This document shows, piece by piece, positions 34,922 to 43,392 of a DNA stretch of 64,000 nt (the stretch's first letter is position 1; each line of letters begins with the position of its first letter). The stretch spans positions 5,571,501 to 5,635,500 of the forward strand of contig NZ_CP060295.1 in NCBI RefSeq assembly GCF_014302995.1. Reading direction: 5' to 3'. The notes under the pieces are model-generated. The model ran no database searches. It was not told the origin of the DNA and saw nothing but the letters and a program-made list of their open reading frames with translations. The position numbers and the translations under genes are program-made. Origin of the DNA: Variovorax sp. PAMC26660 (GTDB taxonomy: Bacteria > Pseudomonadota > Gammaproteobacteria > Burkholderiales > Burkholderiaceae_C).

Positions 34922-35007
34922 CAATTTTGCTGCCGGAGTGTTTGACGTATACTCGCGAAACTAGTATCGGATTAAAGAAGTTGTGGATGTACGAATTAGA
35001 GTTCTAA
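34843..35007 (+). pseudogene. Displaced C-terminus of the last island gene
   Basis: In the +1 frame the DNA reads SPLSTKVQALGFAIYWHIEG, followed by RQRGAVTILLPECLTYTRET, SIGLKKLWMYELEF and TAA 35005-35007. It is free of stops for 54 codons, with strand/helix-like composition and codon use matching the rest of the island. It is best read as the true C-terminus of the 34061 gene. It has no start codon of its own. Confidence 0.65.
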
Positions 35008-35175
35008 GGGATTTCTAAATTTCGGCCTACGTAACCGCCAATTGATTTTTATCGACTAAGCGATCAAGGGGCCTGCAACGCTTGTGTATGCGTTTAGGGA
35101 CTGGTTTTCGAGCAATAAGAAGGCCTACCGAGTACGGAGCCTCCTGTGCGTCTCATCGCTCGGCCGCTGCGAGCA

Positions 35176-35448
35176 CTAAGGTTGCGCAGCCCATTCACGC
35201 AGACACTGCTGATGTAACTCCCCCGCCTCATGCACCAGATCCGCCACCAGCCAGATCACGTTATCCAAATGCTTCGGTCCCGCGCCATCGAACCAGTCGA
35301 TGTCACTGCCATAGCAGCACCACACCAGCGACTTCAACTGCGCCAGCTTGTTCTCAAGAAGATCCGCCGCGCCGGGCCCGTCCGTGGTGGTGCTCGAGTT
35401 GCCACGGGATGCCGGCTTGCGACGCCCGGCCATAATTCGTTCAGCCAT
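35176..35448 (-). CDS. Hypothetical protein (DUF3077-like size)
   Basis: A 90-residue soluble protein: a basic disordered N-terminus (MAERIMAGRRKPASRG), then a helical part LENKLAQLKSLVWCCYGSDI...HLDNVIWLVADLVHEAGELHQQC. An RBS-like AGGA lies 11 bases upstream of ATG 35448; a second ATG at 35433 is possible. Codon use is that of the host chromosome rather than the AT-rich island beside it. No function can be assigned. Confidence 0.6.
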   Translation of the reverse strand: MAERIMAGRRKPASRGNSSTTTDGPGAADLLENKLAQLKSLVWCCYGSDIDWFDGAGPKHLDNVIWLVADLVHEAGELHQQCLREWAAQP

Positions 35449-35808
35449 TTGTTGTGCTTTCCTGAAAAGTTGTGCACGTCATGTGGTCAGACGGTCGGGG
35501 TGTGTCAGCACCTCGGCCGTCGCCTTTTGTGCCTCGCGTTTTCCATCGAATGTGCATGGCACCGATGGTCCGCCGCGAGGCGAAGCGGTTCGTCCATCAA
35601 AGCGTGTTGTGTGTGATGCCTTTCTTTCCCACTACAGTGGGTCGTCGAGCGACAGGGGCATTTACTTTAGAGAGGTGTAGCGCGGGCAGGGAAACTGAAT
35701 GCGCCAGTAAGTCTCGGATCGCGCGGGTTTCCGCTTCGCCATTGCAAGCACTTCACAGACGGCGCAATCCCACGCATCAACAGCGGCGCGAGCACATCGC
35801 CATTTAGC
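35449..35808. other. 360-bp intergenic region
   Basis: No gene is supported here. A small perfect palindrome CCCACT-AC-AGTGGG lies at 35628-35641. The region should contain the promoter of the minus-strand 90-residue gene and the 3' end of the serine hydrolase transcript, but no clear terminator is visible. Confidence 0.35.
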
Positions 35809-36975
35809 TCAGCGCGATGCGTCCGGCCCGATTCCCATCGCCCGCCACATCGCGCGAATGATGCGAAACGACCGCTCGTCGCCCACCATCCCGCGCTGCA
35901 TCTTGTTCATCGCGTAAGCGAAGCTCGTGCGCGCATCCATGTCGATGAGCGCAAACGATCCGCCGCCGCCAGACCAGAAAAGCGAGTTGGGATTCGGTAG
36001 CGAGAGCGACAAGATCGGGCTCGGCAAACCAAAGCCCAGGCCGAAGCGCACCTGCATGCCCCGCATCGCGAGGTCAGGCCCTTCGATCTGCTGCGCCAGC
36101 GCCTTGCGGCATCCGGCCTCCGACATGATCCGCTTGCCCTTCGCCATGCCACCATTGGCAAGCAGCGCATGAATCTCGGCAATGGCGCGTGCATTGCCAT
36201 GCCCGTTCACCGCCGGAATCTCCGCGCCGCGCCAAGCGCGCGTGCGCGTCGATGGCACATCGGTCTGCGTGTCGATGAAGGTCACTCGCTGGATGTCGCT
36301 GAGCTGCAGCTCGGCCGTGTTGCGCGTCACTTCAAAGCCTACGAGGTCCGCCACGCGATGGTCTTCCGAGGCCGGCAGGCCGATCCAGAAATCCGCGCCC
36401 AGCGGCTGTGCGATTTCTTCGCGGAACACGGTGCCGAGGCTCTTGCCGGTGACGCGGCGCACCACCTCGCCAACGAGAAAGCCGAAGGTGTAGATGTGAT
36501 AGCCCGAGGCCGTGCCCGGCTCCCACAGCGGCGCCTGGGCGGCGAGCATCGAGGTCACCTTGTCCCAGTCGTAGAAGTCTTCGCCGCTGCACGCCGGGCG
36601 CCAGCCGGAGAGGCCCGCGGAATGGCTGAGCAACTGCGCGACGGTGATGGCCGCCTTGCCGTTGGCGGCGAACTCGGGCCAGTACTTCGCAACGGGCGCC
36701 GCGATGTCGAGCACGCCACGGTCGGCCAGCAGCAGGGCCGTGAGCGCGGCCATGGTCTTGGTGACGGAGTAGACGTTGACGAGGGTGTCGCGCTCCCAGG
36801 CCCGGGTCTTCGCCTCGTCCGCGAAGCCGCCCCAGAGGTCGACCACGGTCTCGCCGTTCACCGTCGCGCAGAACGAGGCGCCGAGTTCTTCACCGTTGGC
36901 GAAGTTGGCTTCGAAGGCCTCCCTCGCGCCAGCGAAGCGGTCGTGTGCGAATCCGTGAACCGTGCCTTGGTGCAT
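35809..36975 (-). CDS. Serine hydrolase, beta-lactamase/EstB family
   Basis: A 388-residue enzyme of the class C beta-lactamase/DD-peptidase fold. The nucleophile motif is SVTK (NVYSVTKTMAALTALLLADRG). The family HxxG-type segment is LLSHSAGLSGWRP, and a Tyr region is GYHIYTFGFLVGEVVRRVTG. The C-terminal glycine-rich strand is WSGGGGSFALID. Without a signal peptide it is probably a cytoplasmic esterase rather than an antibiotic-resistance enzyme. Start 36975 has AGGAG upstream. It is divergent from the OmpA-domain gene. Confidence 0.88.
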   Translation of the reverse strand: MHQGTVHGFAHDRFAGAREAFEANFANGEELGASFCATVNGETVVDLWGGFADEAKTRAWERDTLVNVYSVTKTMAALTALLLADRGVLDIAAPVAKYWPEFAANGKAAITVAQLLSHSAGLSGWRPACSGEDFYDWDKVTSMLAAQAPLWEPGTASGYHIYTFGFLVGEVVRRVTGKSLGTVFREEIAQPLGADFWIGLPASEDHRVADLVGFEVTRNTAELQLSDIQRVTFIDTQTDVPSTRTRAWRGAEIPAVNGHGNARAIAEIHALLANGGMAKGKRIMSEAGCRKALAQQIEGPDLAMRGMQVRFGLGFGLPSPILSLSLPNPNSLFWSGGGGSFALIDMDARTSFAYAMNKMQRGMVGDERSFRIIRAMWRAMGIGPDASR

Positions 36976-37126
36976 GCGTGGGTTTCTCCTGAACGGGGAG
37001 GGGGCGGATTGTGGACCGCCCGCGAATGCAGCGCAAAGCCATCGGGTGGCATAGGCCGTCCGTCGAATGCACAGCAGCCTGTGCACTCTCTAGCATCGAG
37101 GTGTCGCCGCTTTTCCCGATATCCAG

Positions 37127-38137
37127 ATGAAACAGCTTGCCTCCTTCGCTGTCATGGCATGGCTTTCGCTGGCCGCCTTCGCCTGCACCTCGGCTTTCGC
37201 CGCCGCGCCGCCCGAGAAAGACCACCCCCTTGTCGGCCGTTATGAAGGCGCGGTGCTCGACGGCACCAAGGTCATGGCCTACGACGAGGTCGGCCTCATC
37301 AAGGAGCCGTTCCAGAACTGGGGCGGCGGCAAGCCCGATCTGCTGAAGCTCGAGGGCAAGATATCGCTGTATCACTACAAGCTGCCCGGCGACCGCTCGC
37401 TGCTCGAAGTGCAGCGCAACTACGAGTCAAGCCTGAAGGCCAAGGGTTTCGAGATTCTTTTTACCTGCGGTACGGCCAATGCCTCCTGCTACAAGAAGCG
37501 GCCCAACAGCGTGGACACCACCTCGCCTTACGATTTTGCGCTGGCCTTCGATGACCCCGAGTGGCCGCGCCTGGGCAGCCGCGGCGACTACATCCGCAAC
37601 TACTTTTCGGTGAGCGGCCGTTATCTGCTCGCGAAGAAGAGCGGCCCCACTGGCACGGTGTACGCCAGCATCGCGCTGGCCGAGCACAACGCCGAGGTCG
37701 GCAACCACGCCTTCGTGCGCGTGGTCGAGAGCAAGGCGATGGAGGGCGACAAGATCGTGTTCGTCGATGCCTCGGCGATGCAGAAGAGCCTGGCCGATAC
37801 AGGGCGCATCAACCTCTACGGCATTCAGTTCGACCTCGACAAGGACGTGATCCGGCCCGAGTCGCAGCCCACGCTCGATGAAATGACGAAGCTGATGCGC
37901 GGCAATCCGCCGCTGAAGCTCTCGGTGGTGGGGCACACCGATGCGCAAGGAGAGGCGAAGCACAACGACGATCTGTCGAAGCGCCGTGCGCTGGCGGTGA
38001 TCGCGGTGCTGGTAAAGGCCGGCGTGGACCCGCGCCGCTTCACGACCCGTGGCGCGGGCGCGGCCGAGCCGGTGGCGCCGAATGACAACGAGGCCGGGCG
38101 TGCGAAGAACCGGCGGGTGGAGTTGGTCCGGCTTTAG
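37127..38137 (+). CDS. OmpA family protein with N-terminal DUF4892-like domain
   Basis: A 336-residue secreted protein with signal peptide MKQLASFAVMAWLSLAAFACTSAFAA. The N-terminal domain (to about 200) resembles DUF4892. The C-terminal OmpA peptidoglycan-binding domain reads IQFDLDKDVIRPESQPTLDEM, LSVVGHTDAQG, LSKRRALAV and RFTTRGAGAAEPVAPNDNEAGRAKNRRVEL. It should sit in the periplasm or outer membrane, anchored to peptidoglycan. Confidence 0.9.
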   Translation: MKQLASFAVMAWLSLAAFACTSAFAAAPPEKDHPLVGRYEGAVLDGTKVMAYDEVGLIKEPFQNWGGGKPDLLKLEGKISLYHYKLPGDRSLLEVQRNYESSLKAKGFEILFTCGTANASCYKKRPNSVDTTSPYDFALAFDDPEWPRLGSRGDYIRNYFSVSGRYLLAKKSGPTGTVYASIALAEHNAEVGNHAFVRVVESKAMEGDKIVFVDASAMQKSLADTGRINLYGIQFDLDKDVIRPESQPTLDEMTKLMRGNPPLKLSVVGHTDAQGEAKHNDDLSKRRALAVIAVLVKAGVDPRRFTTRGAGAAEPVAPNDNEAGRAKNRRVELVRL

Positions 38138-38180
38138 CGGCTTGAGAACGGTCGGTCGGGCAGGGCGAGGCGGTGGTGCC

Positions 38181-38813
38181 TCAACTTTTCAGCACGGCGA
38201 ACAGCGTTGCCCAGTTGCCCGGCGCGGCATCGACCAGCGCATTCAGGTGTCTTTGCAGCCGCGCCGCCACATCGGACAGCGACACGCCCTCGGGTACGGG
38301 CGCCGCACCGGCAATGAGGCGGATCCACGCGTCGGCATCTTCATCGCCGGCTTCTTCCGGCACTTCCCAGCCACCAGCGGCGCCCAGCAGGTAGCGCAGG
38401 TGGTATTCGATGGCAAAGCCCGGTTCGGGCGTGCCTTCGCGCTGCACCCGACCGAGGCTGGCAATGGCCGCGGCCAGCGCCTGGCTGTCGAAGCTGCGGC
38501 TGGTTTCGTCGCTGCACAGTTCGGAGTTGTCGACGGCGTAGCCCACGAGTTCGCGCCAGTAGGTCTCGTCGTGCACGCCGTCGCGTTGTTCCATGTGTTC
38601 GGCGGCAAAGCGTGCCATGAGGGCCGCATCGGGAATCAGCGGCGACACGACGAGGTCGCTGCGAAAGTCGAAGCCGAAGAAGTACAGAGTGCCGTCGAGC
38701 GTCAGCGCCTCGATGCCGCCGATGTGTCCTTTGCGGCCGGCCAGTGGCTGCGGGGTCGTGGACGCTGGGGGTGGTTCGGGAACTGGTGGCTTTTTCTTGA
38801 AGAAGTCGAACAT
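38181..38813 (-). CDS. Hypothetical protein
   Basis: A 210-residue soluble protein beginning MFDFFKKKPPVPEPPPASTT, a short basic/proline-rich leader with no signal peptide, followed by a mixed alpha/beta body (HIGGIEALTLDGTLYFFGFDF...WRELVGYAVDNSELCSDE). ATG 38813 has AAAGGA upstream. I do not recognise the family. It converges on the OmpA-domain gene with a 43-bp gap. Confidence 0.75.
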   Translation of the reverse strand: MFDFFKKKPPVPEPPPASTTPQPLAGRKGHIGGIEALTLDGTLYFFGFDFRSDLVVSPLIPDAALMARFAAEHMEQRDGVHDETYWRELVGYAVDNSELCSDETSRSFDSQALAAAIASLGRVQREGTPEPGFAIEYHLRYLLGAAGGWEVPEEAGDEDADAWIRLIAGAAPVPEGVSLSDVAARLQRHLNALVDAAPGNWATLFAVLKS

Positions 38814-38956
38814 CCGAAGATCCTTTCTGGGGAAAGTTTCAGTTCTCGGCGATGTTCGCACTCATGGATGAAAACTTGCTCTTCTGTTCGTCGCGTTGTG
38901 CGTTGGGTGCTTGGTTTTGGCGCTGCCGTTCAGGGCGTCGCTCACGCCGACACGGT

Positions 38957-39012
38957 GCTCTTTTTCGCGAATGTCCCCCGCTTCGCTCCTCCTTTATTTC
39001 GCGAAAAAGAGC
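38957..39012. repeat. Hairpin repeat element, copy 1
   Basis: Outer arms GCTCTTTTTCGCGA (38957-38970) and TCGCGAAAAAGAGC (38999-39012) pair perfectly. They enclose and overlap a 37-bp core (38966-39002) whose exact reverse complement is at 39101-39137. It lies between the hypothetical gene and the Lrp gene, in DNA with no supported coding. It looks like a dispersed intergenic repeat unit. Confidence 0.75.
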
Positions 39013-39073
39013 CCCGTATCGACGTGAGCGCTCAGAGCGGTGGTTGATCGGCGGTACACCAGCAGCGCGTCCT

Positions 39074-39164
39074 GTGCGAATGACACCAGGTGCTCCCGCA
39101 GCGAAATAAAGGAGGAGCGAAGCGGGGGACATTCGCGGAGGGGAGCACCTGGTGTCATTCGCAC
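39074..39164. repeat. Hairpin repeat element, copy 2 (inverted core)
   Basis: Perfect 24-bp outer arms (39074-39097 and 39141-39164, starting GTGCGAATGACACCAGGTGC) flank a 37-bp core (39101-39137) that is the reverse complement of the core at 38966-39002. Two copies with different outer stems but the same core suggest a mobile or recombining intergenic repeat family. The two cores could also pair with each other in RNA or as a cruciform. Confidence 0.75.
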
Positions 39165-39206
39165 CCGCCCTGAAGAACAGCAGCGCAAAAAAAGCCGCAC
39201 AAAAAC

Positions 39207-39701
39207 TCAGATACCCAGCACGCTGCTCTCCTTCAGCACCCGCAAAACAAAATGCGACTTGCTATGCCGAATGCCAGGAATCTTGTACAGCTTCTCGCGC
39301 AACAGCCGTTCGTAGTCACGCGTGTCCCGCACCGCAATGCGGATGTAGTAGTCGTAGTCCCCAGACACCAGGTACGCCTCCTGAATCTCGGGAATGGTCG
39401 CAAGCACGCGCCCGAAGTCGTACAGCGTTTCGTCCGTGTGGCTCTCCAGCGTGACCTGCACGATCACCGAGTCGTGATAGCCGAGCTTGGCCGGGTCCAC
39501 GTCAATCGTGTAGCGCTTGATCACCCCCGAGGCTTCGAGCTTCTTGATGCGTGTCCAGCAACTCGTGGGCGACAGGCCGACCTCGTTGCCGATCTCCTGC
39601 AGCGTCTTGCGGGAGTCGAGCAGCAGCACCCGCAGGATCGCCAGGTCGATCTTGTCGAAAGATCCTTCGTTGTCACTACCGCTTTGCCGATTGTTCTTCA
39701 T
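39207..39701 (-). CDS. Lrp/AsnC family transcriptional regulator
   Basis: A 164-residue regulator. The HTH is [32 protein letters not shown], then the RAM effector domain ([40 protein letters not shown]). It is divergent from the acetolactate synthase gene over 65 bp, so branched-chain amino-acid sensing and control of that gene is the natural inference. Confidence 0.92.
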   Translation of the reverse strand: MKNNRQSGSDNEGSFDKIDLAILRVLLLDSRKTLQEIGNEVGLSPTSCWTRIKKLEASGVIKRYTIDVDPAKLGYHDSVIVQVTLESHTDETLYDFGRVLATIPEIQEAYLVSGDYDYYIRIAVRDTRDYERLLREKLYKIPGIRHSKSHFVLRVLKESSVLGI

Positions 39702-39730
39702 TAATCAGGTCCAAAGAGCCAAAAGAAAGA

Positions 39731-39743
39731 AGCATATTTTGCT
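39731..39743. promoter_or_regulatory. Candidate Lrp-type site
   Basis: AGCATATTTTGCT is a near-palindrome with an AT-rich centre in the 65-bp region between the divergent Lrp and acetolactate synthase genes. Lrp sites are degenerate, so this is suggestive only. Confidence 0.4.
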
Positions 39744-39766
39744 CTCAAACCGGAAGAATTGACGGC

Positions 39767-41548
39767 ATGCGACTGCTCGACCTTCCCCTCACGCCTTCCC
39801 TGTCCCTCCACCCCGAGGCCGCACCGCGCGTGCGCAACGGGGCCGAGGCCCTGCTCGACACGCTAGTTGAATGCGGCGTCGACACCATCTTCGGCTACCC
39901 CGGCGGTGCGGCGCTGCCCCTGTACGACGCGCTGCATGGCGAACCCCGGCTGCGCCATGTGCTGGTGCGGCACGAGCAGGCGGCTGTGCATGCGGCCGAA
40001 GGCTATGCGCGCAGCACCGGCCGCGTCGGCGTGGTGCTGGTCACCTCGGGGCCGGGCGTGGGCAACACCATCAGCGGCTTGCTCGACGCGATGAGCGATT
40101 CGATCCCGGTGCTGTGCATCAGCGGCCAGGTGGCCACCGCCGTGATCGGCACGCAGGCCTTTCAGGAGAGCGACGCGCTCGGCATGTCGCGCCCCGTGAC
40201 CAAGTGGAACCGGCAGGTGCGCTCGGCCGACGACGTGCCGGCACTGGTGCGGCGCGCGCTCGAAATCGCCAGCTCGGGCCGGCCGGGGCCGGTGCTGCTC
40301 GACGTGCCGAAGGACATCCAGCTCCTGCGCCTGAGCCACGCCGCCGAACCCGTGCAGCTGCGCGCGCTGCGCACGGGCAGGGCGCCGCTGCCGCCGAAGG
40401 CGATGCTGCAGCGTGCGGTCGACCTGCTGTCGACTGCGCGCCGGCCGGTGCTCTACGGCGGCGGTGGGCTCATCAATTCGGGCCCGGCTGCCTGCGAAGC
40501 TTTCACGCAACTGGTGCATCGCCTGCACGCACCTTGCACGCTCACGCTGATGGGGCTGGGCGCCTTCCCCGCATCCGACCCGAAGTTCATCGGCATGCTG
40601 GGCATGCACGGCATGCTGGAGGCTAACCTCGCAATGCACGAGGCCGATCTCGTGGTGTGCATCGGCGCGCGCTTCGACGACCGCGTGACCGGCAAGCTCG
40701 ACGAGTTCTGCCCGCATGCACGCAAGATCCACATCGACATCGACCCCGGCAGCATCAACAAGGTGGTGCATGTGGACGTGCCGATGGTGGGCGATTGCGG
40801 CGCCATCGTCGACGCCTTGCTGGCGATGCTGCCGGCCGAGGGCTTCGCGCCCGAACGGCTTGCACCCTGGTGGGAACGCATCGAACGCTGGCGTGCCGAA
40901 GACTGCCTGGCCTTCACGCCGCGCGCCGATTCGATCCTGCCGCAGCAACTGATGTCGTCGCTGCAACGGGCCATCGGCGGGCGCGATGCGATCGTGTCGA
41001 CCGACGTGGGCCAGCACCAGATGTGGGCCGCGCAGTACCTGCGCTTCGACAGCCCGCGCCACTGGCTCACCTCGGGCGGCGCCGGCACCATGGGCTACGG
41101 CCTGCCGGCCGCCATCGGCGCGCAGATCGGACACCCGGACGCGCTGACCGTCTGCGTGAGCGGCGACGCCTCGGTGCTCATGAACATCCAGGAGCTGTCG
41201 ACGGCCATGCAGCACCGCGTGCCGGTGAAGCTGGTGCTGTGCAACAACGGTTACATGGGCATGGTGCGCCAGTGGCAGGAGCTGAACCACGGCAACCGCC
41301 TGAGCCATAGCTGGAACGAGGCGCTGCCCGATTTCGTGGCGCTGGCCAAGGCCTTCGGCTGGGGCGCGCGGCGTGTGTCGGACCCGGCCGAGCTGGAGGC
41401 TGCGCTGGCCGAGTGCTTGGCGAGCGATGGGCCGTTCTTTCTCGACGTGCAGGTCGCGGCGCAGGAGAACTGCTTTCCGATGATGCCGTCGGGGCACGGG
41501 CACCACCGCGTGATGCTGGCGAAGGAGCGTTGGTACGAGGAGGCCTGA
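39767..41548 (+). CDS. ilvB: Acetolactate synthase, large (catalytic) subunit
   Basis: A 593-residue ThDP enzyme: the N-terminal [15 protein letters not shown], the catalytic glutamate in [17 protein letters not shown], the substrate region [22 protein letters not shown], the FAD-domain motifs GMLGMHG and [11 protein letters not shown], and the ThDP/Mg motif [12 protein letters not shown]...[14 protein letters not shown]. It condenses two pyruvates, or pyruvate and 2-oxobutyrate, for Val/Leu/Ile synthesis. No small regulatory subunit (IlvN/IlvH) follows, so it may be a second, Lrp-controlled isozyme. ATG 39767 lies 65 bp from the divergent lrp gene. Confidence 0.92.
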   Translation: MRLLDLPLTPSLSLHPEAAPRVRNGAEALLDTLVECGVDTIFGYPGGAALPLYDALHGEPRLRHVLVRHEQAAVHAAEGYARSTGRVGVVLVTSGPGVGNTISGLLDAMSDSIPVLCISGQVATAVIGTQAFQESDALGMSRPVTKWNRQVRSADDVPALVRRALEIASSGRPGPVLLDVPKDIQLLRLSHAAEPVQLRALRTGRAPLPPKAMLQRAVDLLSTARRPVLYGGGGLINSGPAACEAFTQLVHRLHAPCTLTLMGLGAFPASDPKFIGMLGMHGMLEANLAMHEADLVVCIGARFDDRVTGKLDEFCPHARKIHIDIDPGSINKVVHVDVPMVGDCGAIVDALLAMLPAEGFAPERLAPWWERIERWRAEDCLAFTPRADSILPQQLMSSLQRAIGGRDAIVSTDVGQHQMWAAQYLRFDSPRHWLTSGGAGTMGYGLPAAIGAQIGHPDALTVCVSGDASVLMNIQELSTAMQHRVPVKLVLCNNGYMGMVRQWQELNHGNRLSHSWNEALPDFVALAKAFGWGARRVSDPAELEAALAECLASDGPFFLDVQVAAQENCFPMMPSGHGHHRVMLAKERWYEEA

Positions 41549-41572
41549 GGCCGACGCGTCGGTGCAGGCCAC

Positions 41573-41956
41573 TCAGCGGCTGGGCGAGATGTTCAGCGCC
41601 TTGCAGAAATCGTAGAAGGCTTCGAGCTGCAGCGACTTGTCGAACACCGCATCCACGCCGGCGGACTGTGCGCCTTCGCGCACTTCGGAGCTGGCGTAGT
41701 TCATGAGCACGACGGCGCGTTGTGCCGGCGACTTGTGTTCCTTGAGGTAGTTCGCCACCGTCAGGCCGTTGCCTTTGGCGAGGAAGACGTCGATCACCGC
41801 CGCGTCCCATGCCTCGGGGTTGGCGTCCAGCCAGTGGATGGCTTCGTCGGAAGTGGTGGCGACGCCGACAACATCGCATTCGGAAAATGCCTGCAGCCCG
41901 TCGGTCACCGTTGCTGCGATCAGGGGGTTGTCTTCTATCAGGTAGATGCGGGTCAT
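41573..41956 (-). CDS. Single-domain response regulator (CheY-like receiver)
   Basis: A 127-residue receiver only. The acidic pocket is E8/D9, the phosphoacceptor D56 (AAVIDVFLAKG) and the conserved lysine K107 (VFDKS). The usual Thr/Ser after strand 4 is replaced (VLMNYAS), which may slow or alter signalling. It converges on the acetolactate synthase gene and is divergent from another lone receiver gene 167 bp away. It has no output domain, so it would act by protein contact or in a phosphorelay. Confidence 0.85.
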   Translation of the reverse strand: MTRIYLIEDNPLIAATVTDGLQAFSECDVVGVATTSDEAIHWLDANPEAWDAAVIDVFLAKGNGLTVANYLKEHKSPAQRAVVLMNYASSEVREGAQSAGVDAVFDKSLQLEAFYDFCKALNISPSR

Positions 41957-42123
41957 CGTTCAGTGCTTTTTTGTTCTCGTCGGCTTGTCTCGGCCGGTGA
42001 AAGGAATTTCCTCTCCGGGCGAGGGGCGTCGAGTCAGACAACACCGCCATCTGCCGTAGATATCAGAAGGGGGTTCCGTTTTGGCCCCGCACGTCGGCGG
42101 TTTGTCTGGAAAAATGCATTTCA

Positions 42124-42510
42124 ATGACAACCGAATCGCTTCCATCGCCAGAACGACAACAAAAGCTGCGGGTGCTGCTTGTGGAGGACGACGCCGACAC
42201 GCTCGCCACGACCCTGAAACTGCTCGAAGCCCTGGGCCATTGGGCGACCGGCGTGAAGAGCGCGGAGGCCGCGATGGCGCGCTTTTTCGACGGCGCGTTC
42301 GACGTGGTGATGGTGGACATCGGCCTGCCCGCGCTGTCGGGCCATGACTTCGCGGAGAAGCTGCTGAGCGAACACAACGTGCCGGTGATCTTCGTGACGG
42401 GTCAGGCGCAGCCGGCCACGGCCATGCGCGGAACGGCATGGCTGCGCAAGCCCTACACGGTCGATCAACTGACGGATGCGCTCGATCACGCGATGGTGCC
42501 GCAGGCGTAG
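42124..42510 (+). CDS. Single-domain response regulator (CheY-like receiver)
   Basis: A 128-residue receiver with a complete active site: E21/D22/D23, D65 in VVMVDIGLPALSG, the Thr in VIFVTGQ, and the Lys in LRKPYT. There is no output domain. It is transcribed away from the other receiver gene at 41573-41956, and neither has a kinase gene beside it. The orphan histidine kinase at 45738 is the nearest candidate, but it is of the HisKA_3 type, which usually pairs with LuxR-type regulators. Confidence 0.88.
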   Translation: MTTESLPSPERQQKLRVLLVEDDADTLATTLKLLEALGHWATGVKSAEAAMARFFDGAFDVVMVDIGLPALSGHDFAEKLLSEHNVPVIFVTGQAQPATAMRGTAWLRKPYTVDQLTDALDHAMVPQA

Positions 42511-42584
42511 CGGGATCACTGGCGTACAAGACGGGCCCGGACGGCGGGCCTATCGTGCAATGGTCTTGTACTCGCCAACATCCG

Positions 42585-43364
42585 ATGCCGTCCTCTTTCA
42601 CACCGCCTTTCACTTCTTCCGGCCGCAGCGCACTCGTGCAGGCACCGCCCTGGCACTACGCCGGCTGGCTCGTCAACATCGCCTTCGCGTTCGATGCCGC
42701 GCGCGGCGGCGCACTGGTGCCGCCGGAAGTGGGGCGACCGACCGGGCGCGGCTGCGTTCATTTCGCGGACTGGCAGTCCTGCGGCAACGACGGGCAGGAA
42801 CTGCTCGACCCGGTCTACGCGCAGTACCGCGAGACCATCGTGGTGCTGGAGGTCGAAGCCGGGCAGGGCGGCGACGCGCGCTTCTTTTGCCCCTTGATCT
42901 ACGTCGACCAGGACATCTCGCTGCTGCGCGGCTGGCTGCAGGGCTGGCCCAAGAAGATCGGCCAGACCTGGGTGACGCGCAGCCTGCCGCTGGTGCATCC
43001 CGCCGCCGCGCCCGTGACGGCGGGGAGCCGCCTCGGCGCGAGCCTCAGCGTCAAGGAACGGCGGCTGGTCGATGCGACGGTCACGCTGAACGGTGAGAAG
43101 GCCGACCCCCTGGGCTTCCTGGCCGCGCCGACCATCGGCGCCATCGGCTGGCCCGACCTGACGCAGCCCCACGTTCCGGCAACCCCGCGCTATCTGCGCG
43201 CCGACATCGTGGACCGCGTCGAGTCGGGCTGGACGGGCGGCAGTGCGACGCTGCAGTTTCACGCTCACCCGGTCGAAGAACTGGCCCTGCTCGGCGAGGT
43301 GCAGGCGACACAGGCCAGCGCGGGCTGGATGGGCCTCACCGTTCGCGGCGCCCTTGCGGTGTGA
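42585..43364 (+). CDS. Acetoacetate decarboxylase family protein
   Basis: A 259-residue protein of the ADC fold (IYVDQDISLLRGWLQGWPKKIGQTW). The lysine pair in GWPKKIG corresponds to the Schiff-base/pKa-tuning lysines of acetoacetate decarboxylase. Many family members are not true decarboxylases but related aldolase/dehydratases. ATG 42585 is chosen by homology start. An AraC regulator follows 28 bp downstream on the same strand and may control it. Confidence 0.8.
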   Translation: MPSSFTPPFTSSGRSALVQAPPWHYAGWLVNIAFAFDAARGGALVPPEVGRPTGRGCVHFADWQSCGNDGQELLDPVYAQYRETIVVLEVEAGQGGDARFFCPLIYVDQDISLLRGWLQGWPKKIGQTWVTRSLPLVHPAAAPVTAGSRLGASLSVKERRLVDATVTLNGEKADPLGFLAAPTIGAIGWPDLTQPHVPATPRYLRADIVDRVESGWTGGSATLQFHAHPVEELALLGEVQATQASAGWMGLTVRGALAV

Positions 43365-43392
43365 TGCCGTTGCCGACGCTACGCTTGGCGGA

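Noticed and set aside
29684..35007. Classical restriction-modification system
   Set aside because: No restriction endonuclease motif (PD-ExK, HNH, GIY-YIG or phospholipase D type) was seen in the other three proteins, so I call it a predicted conflict system instead.
35008..35175. Integration (att) repeat or tRNA at the right edge of the island
   Set aside because: I compared both edges by eye and found no convincing direct repeat and no tRNA end; no integrase gene is present.
35628..35641. Palindrome CCCACT-AC-AGTGGG
   Set aside because: Short, isolated and far from any start codon. No basis to call it an operator or terminator.
38839..39206. Small open frames across the hairpin repeats near 39 kb
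   Set aside because: Their sequences are translations of the repeat arms in several frames, without RBS or protein-like composition.
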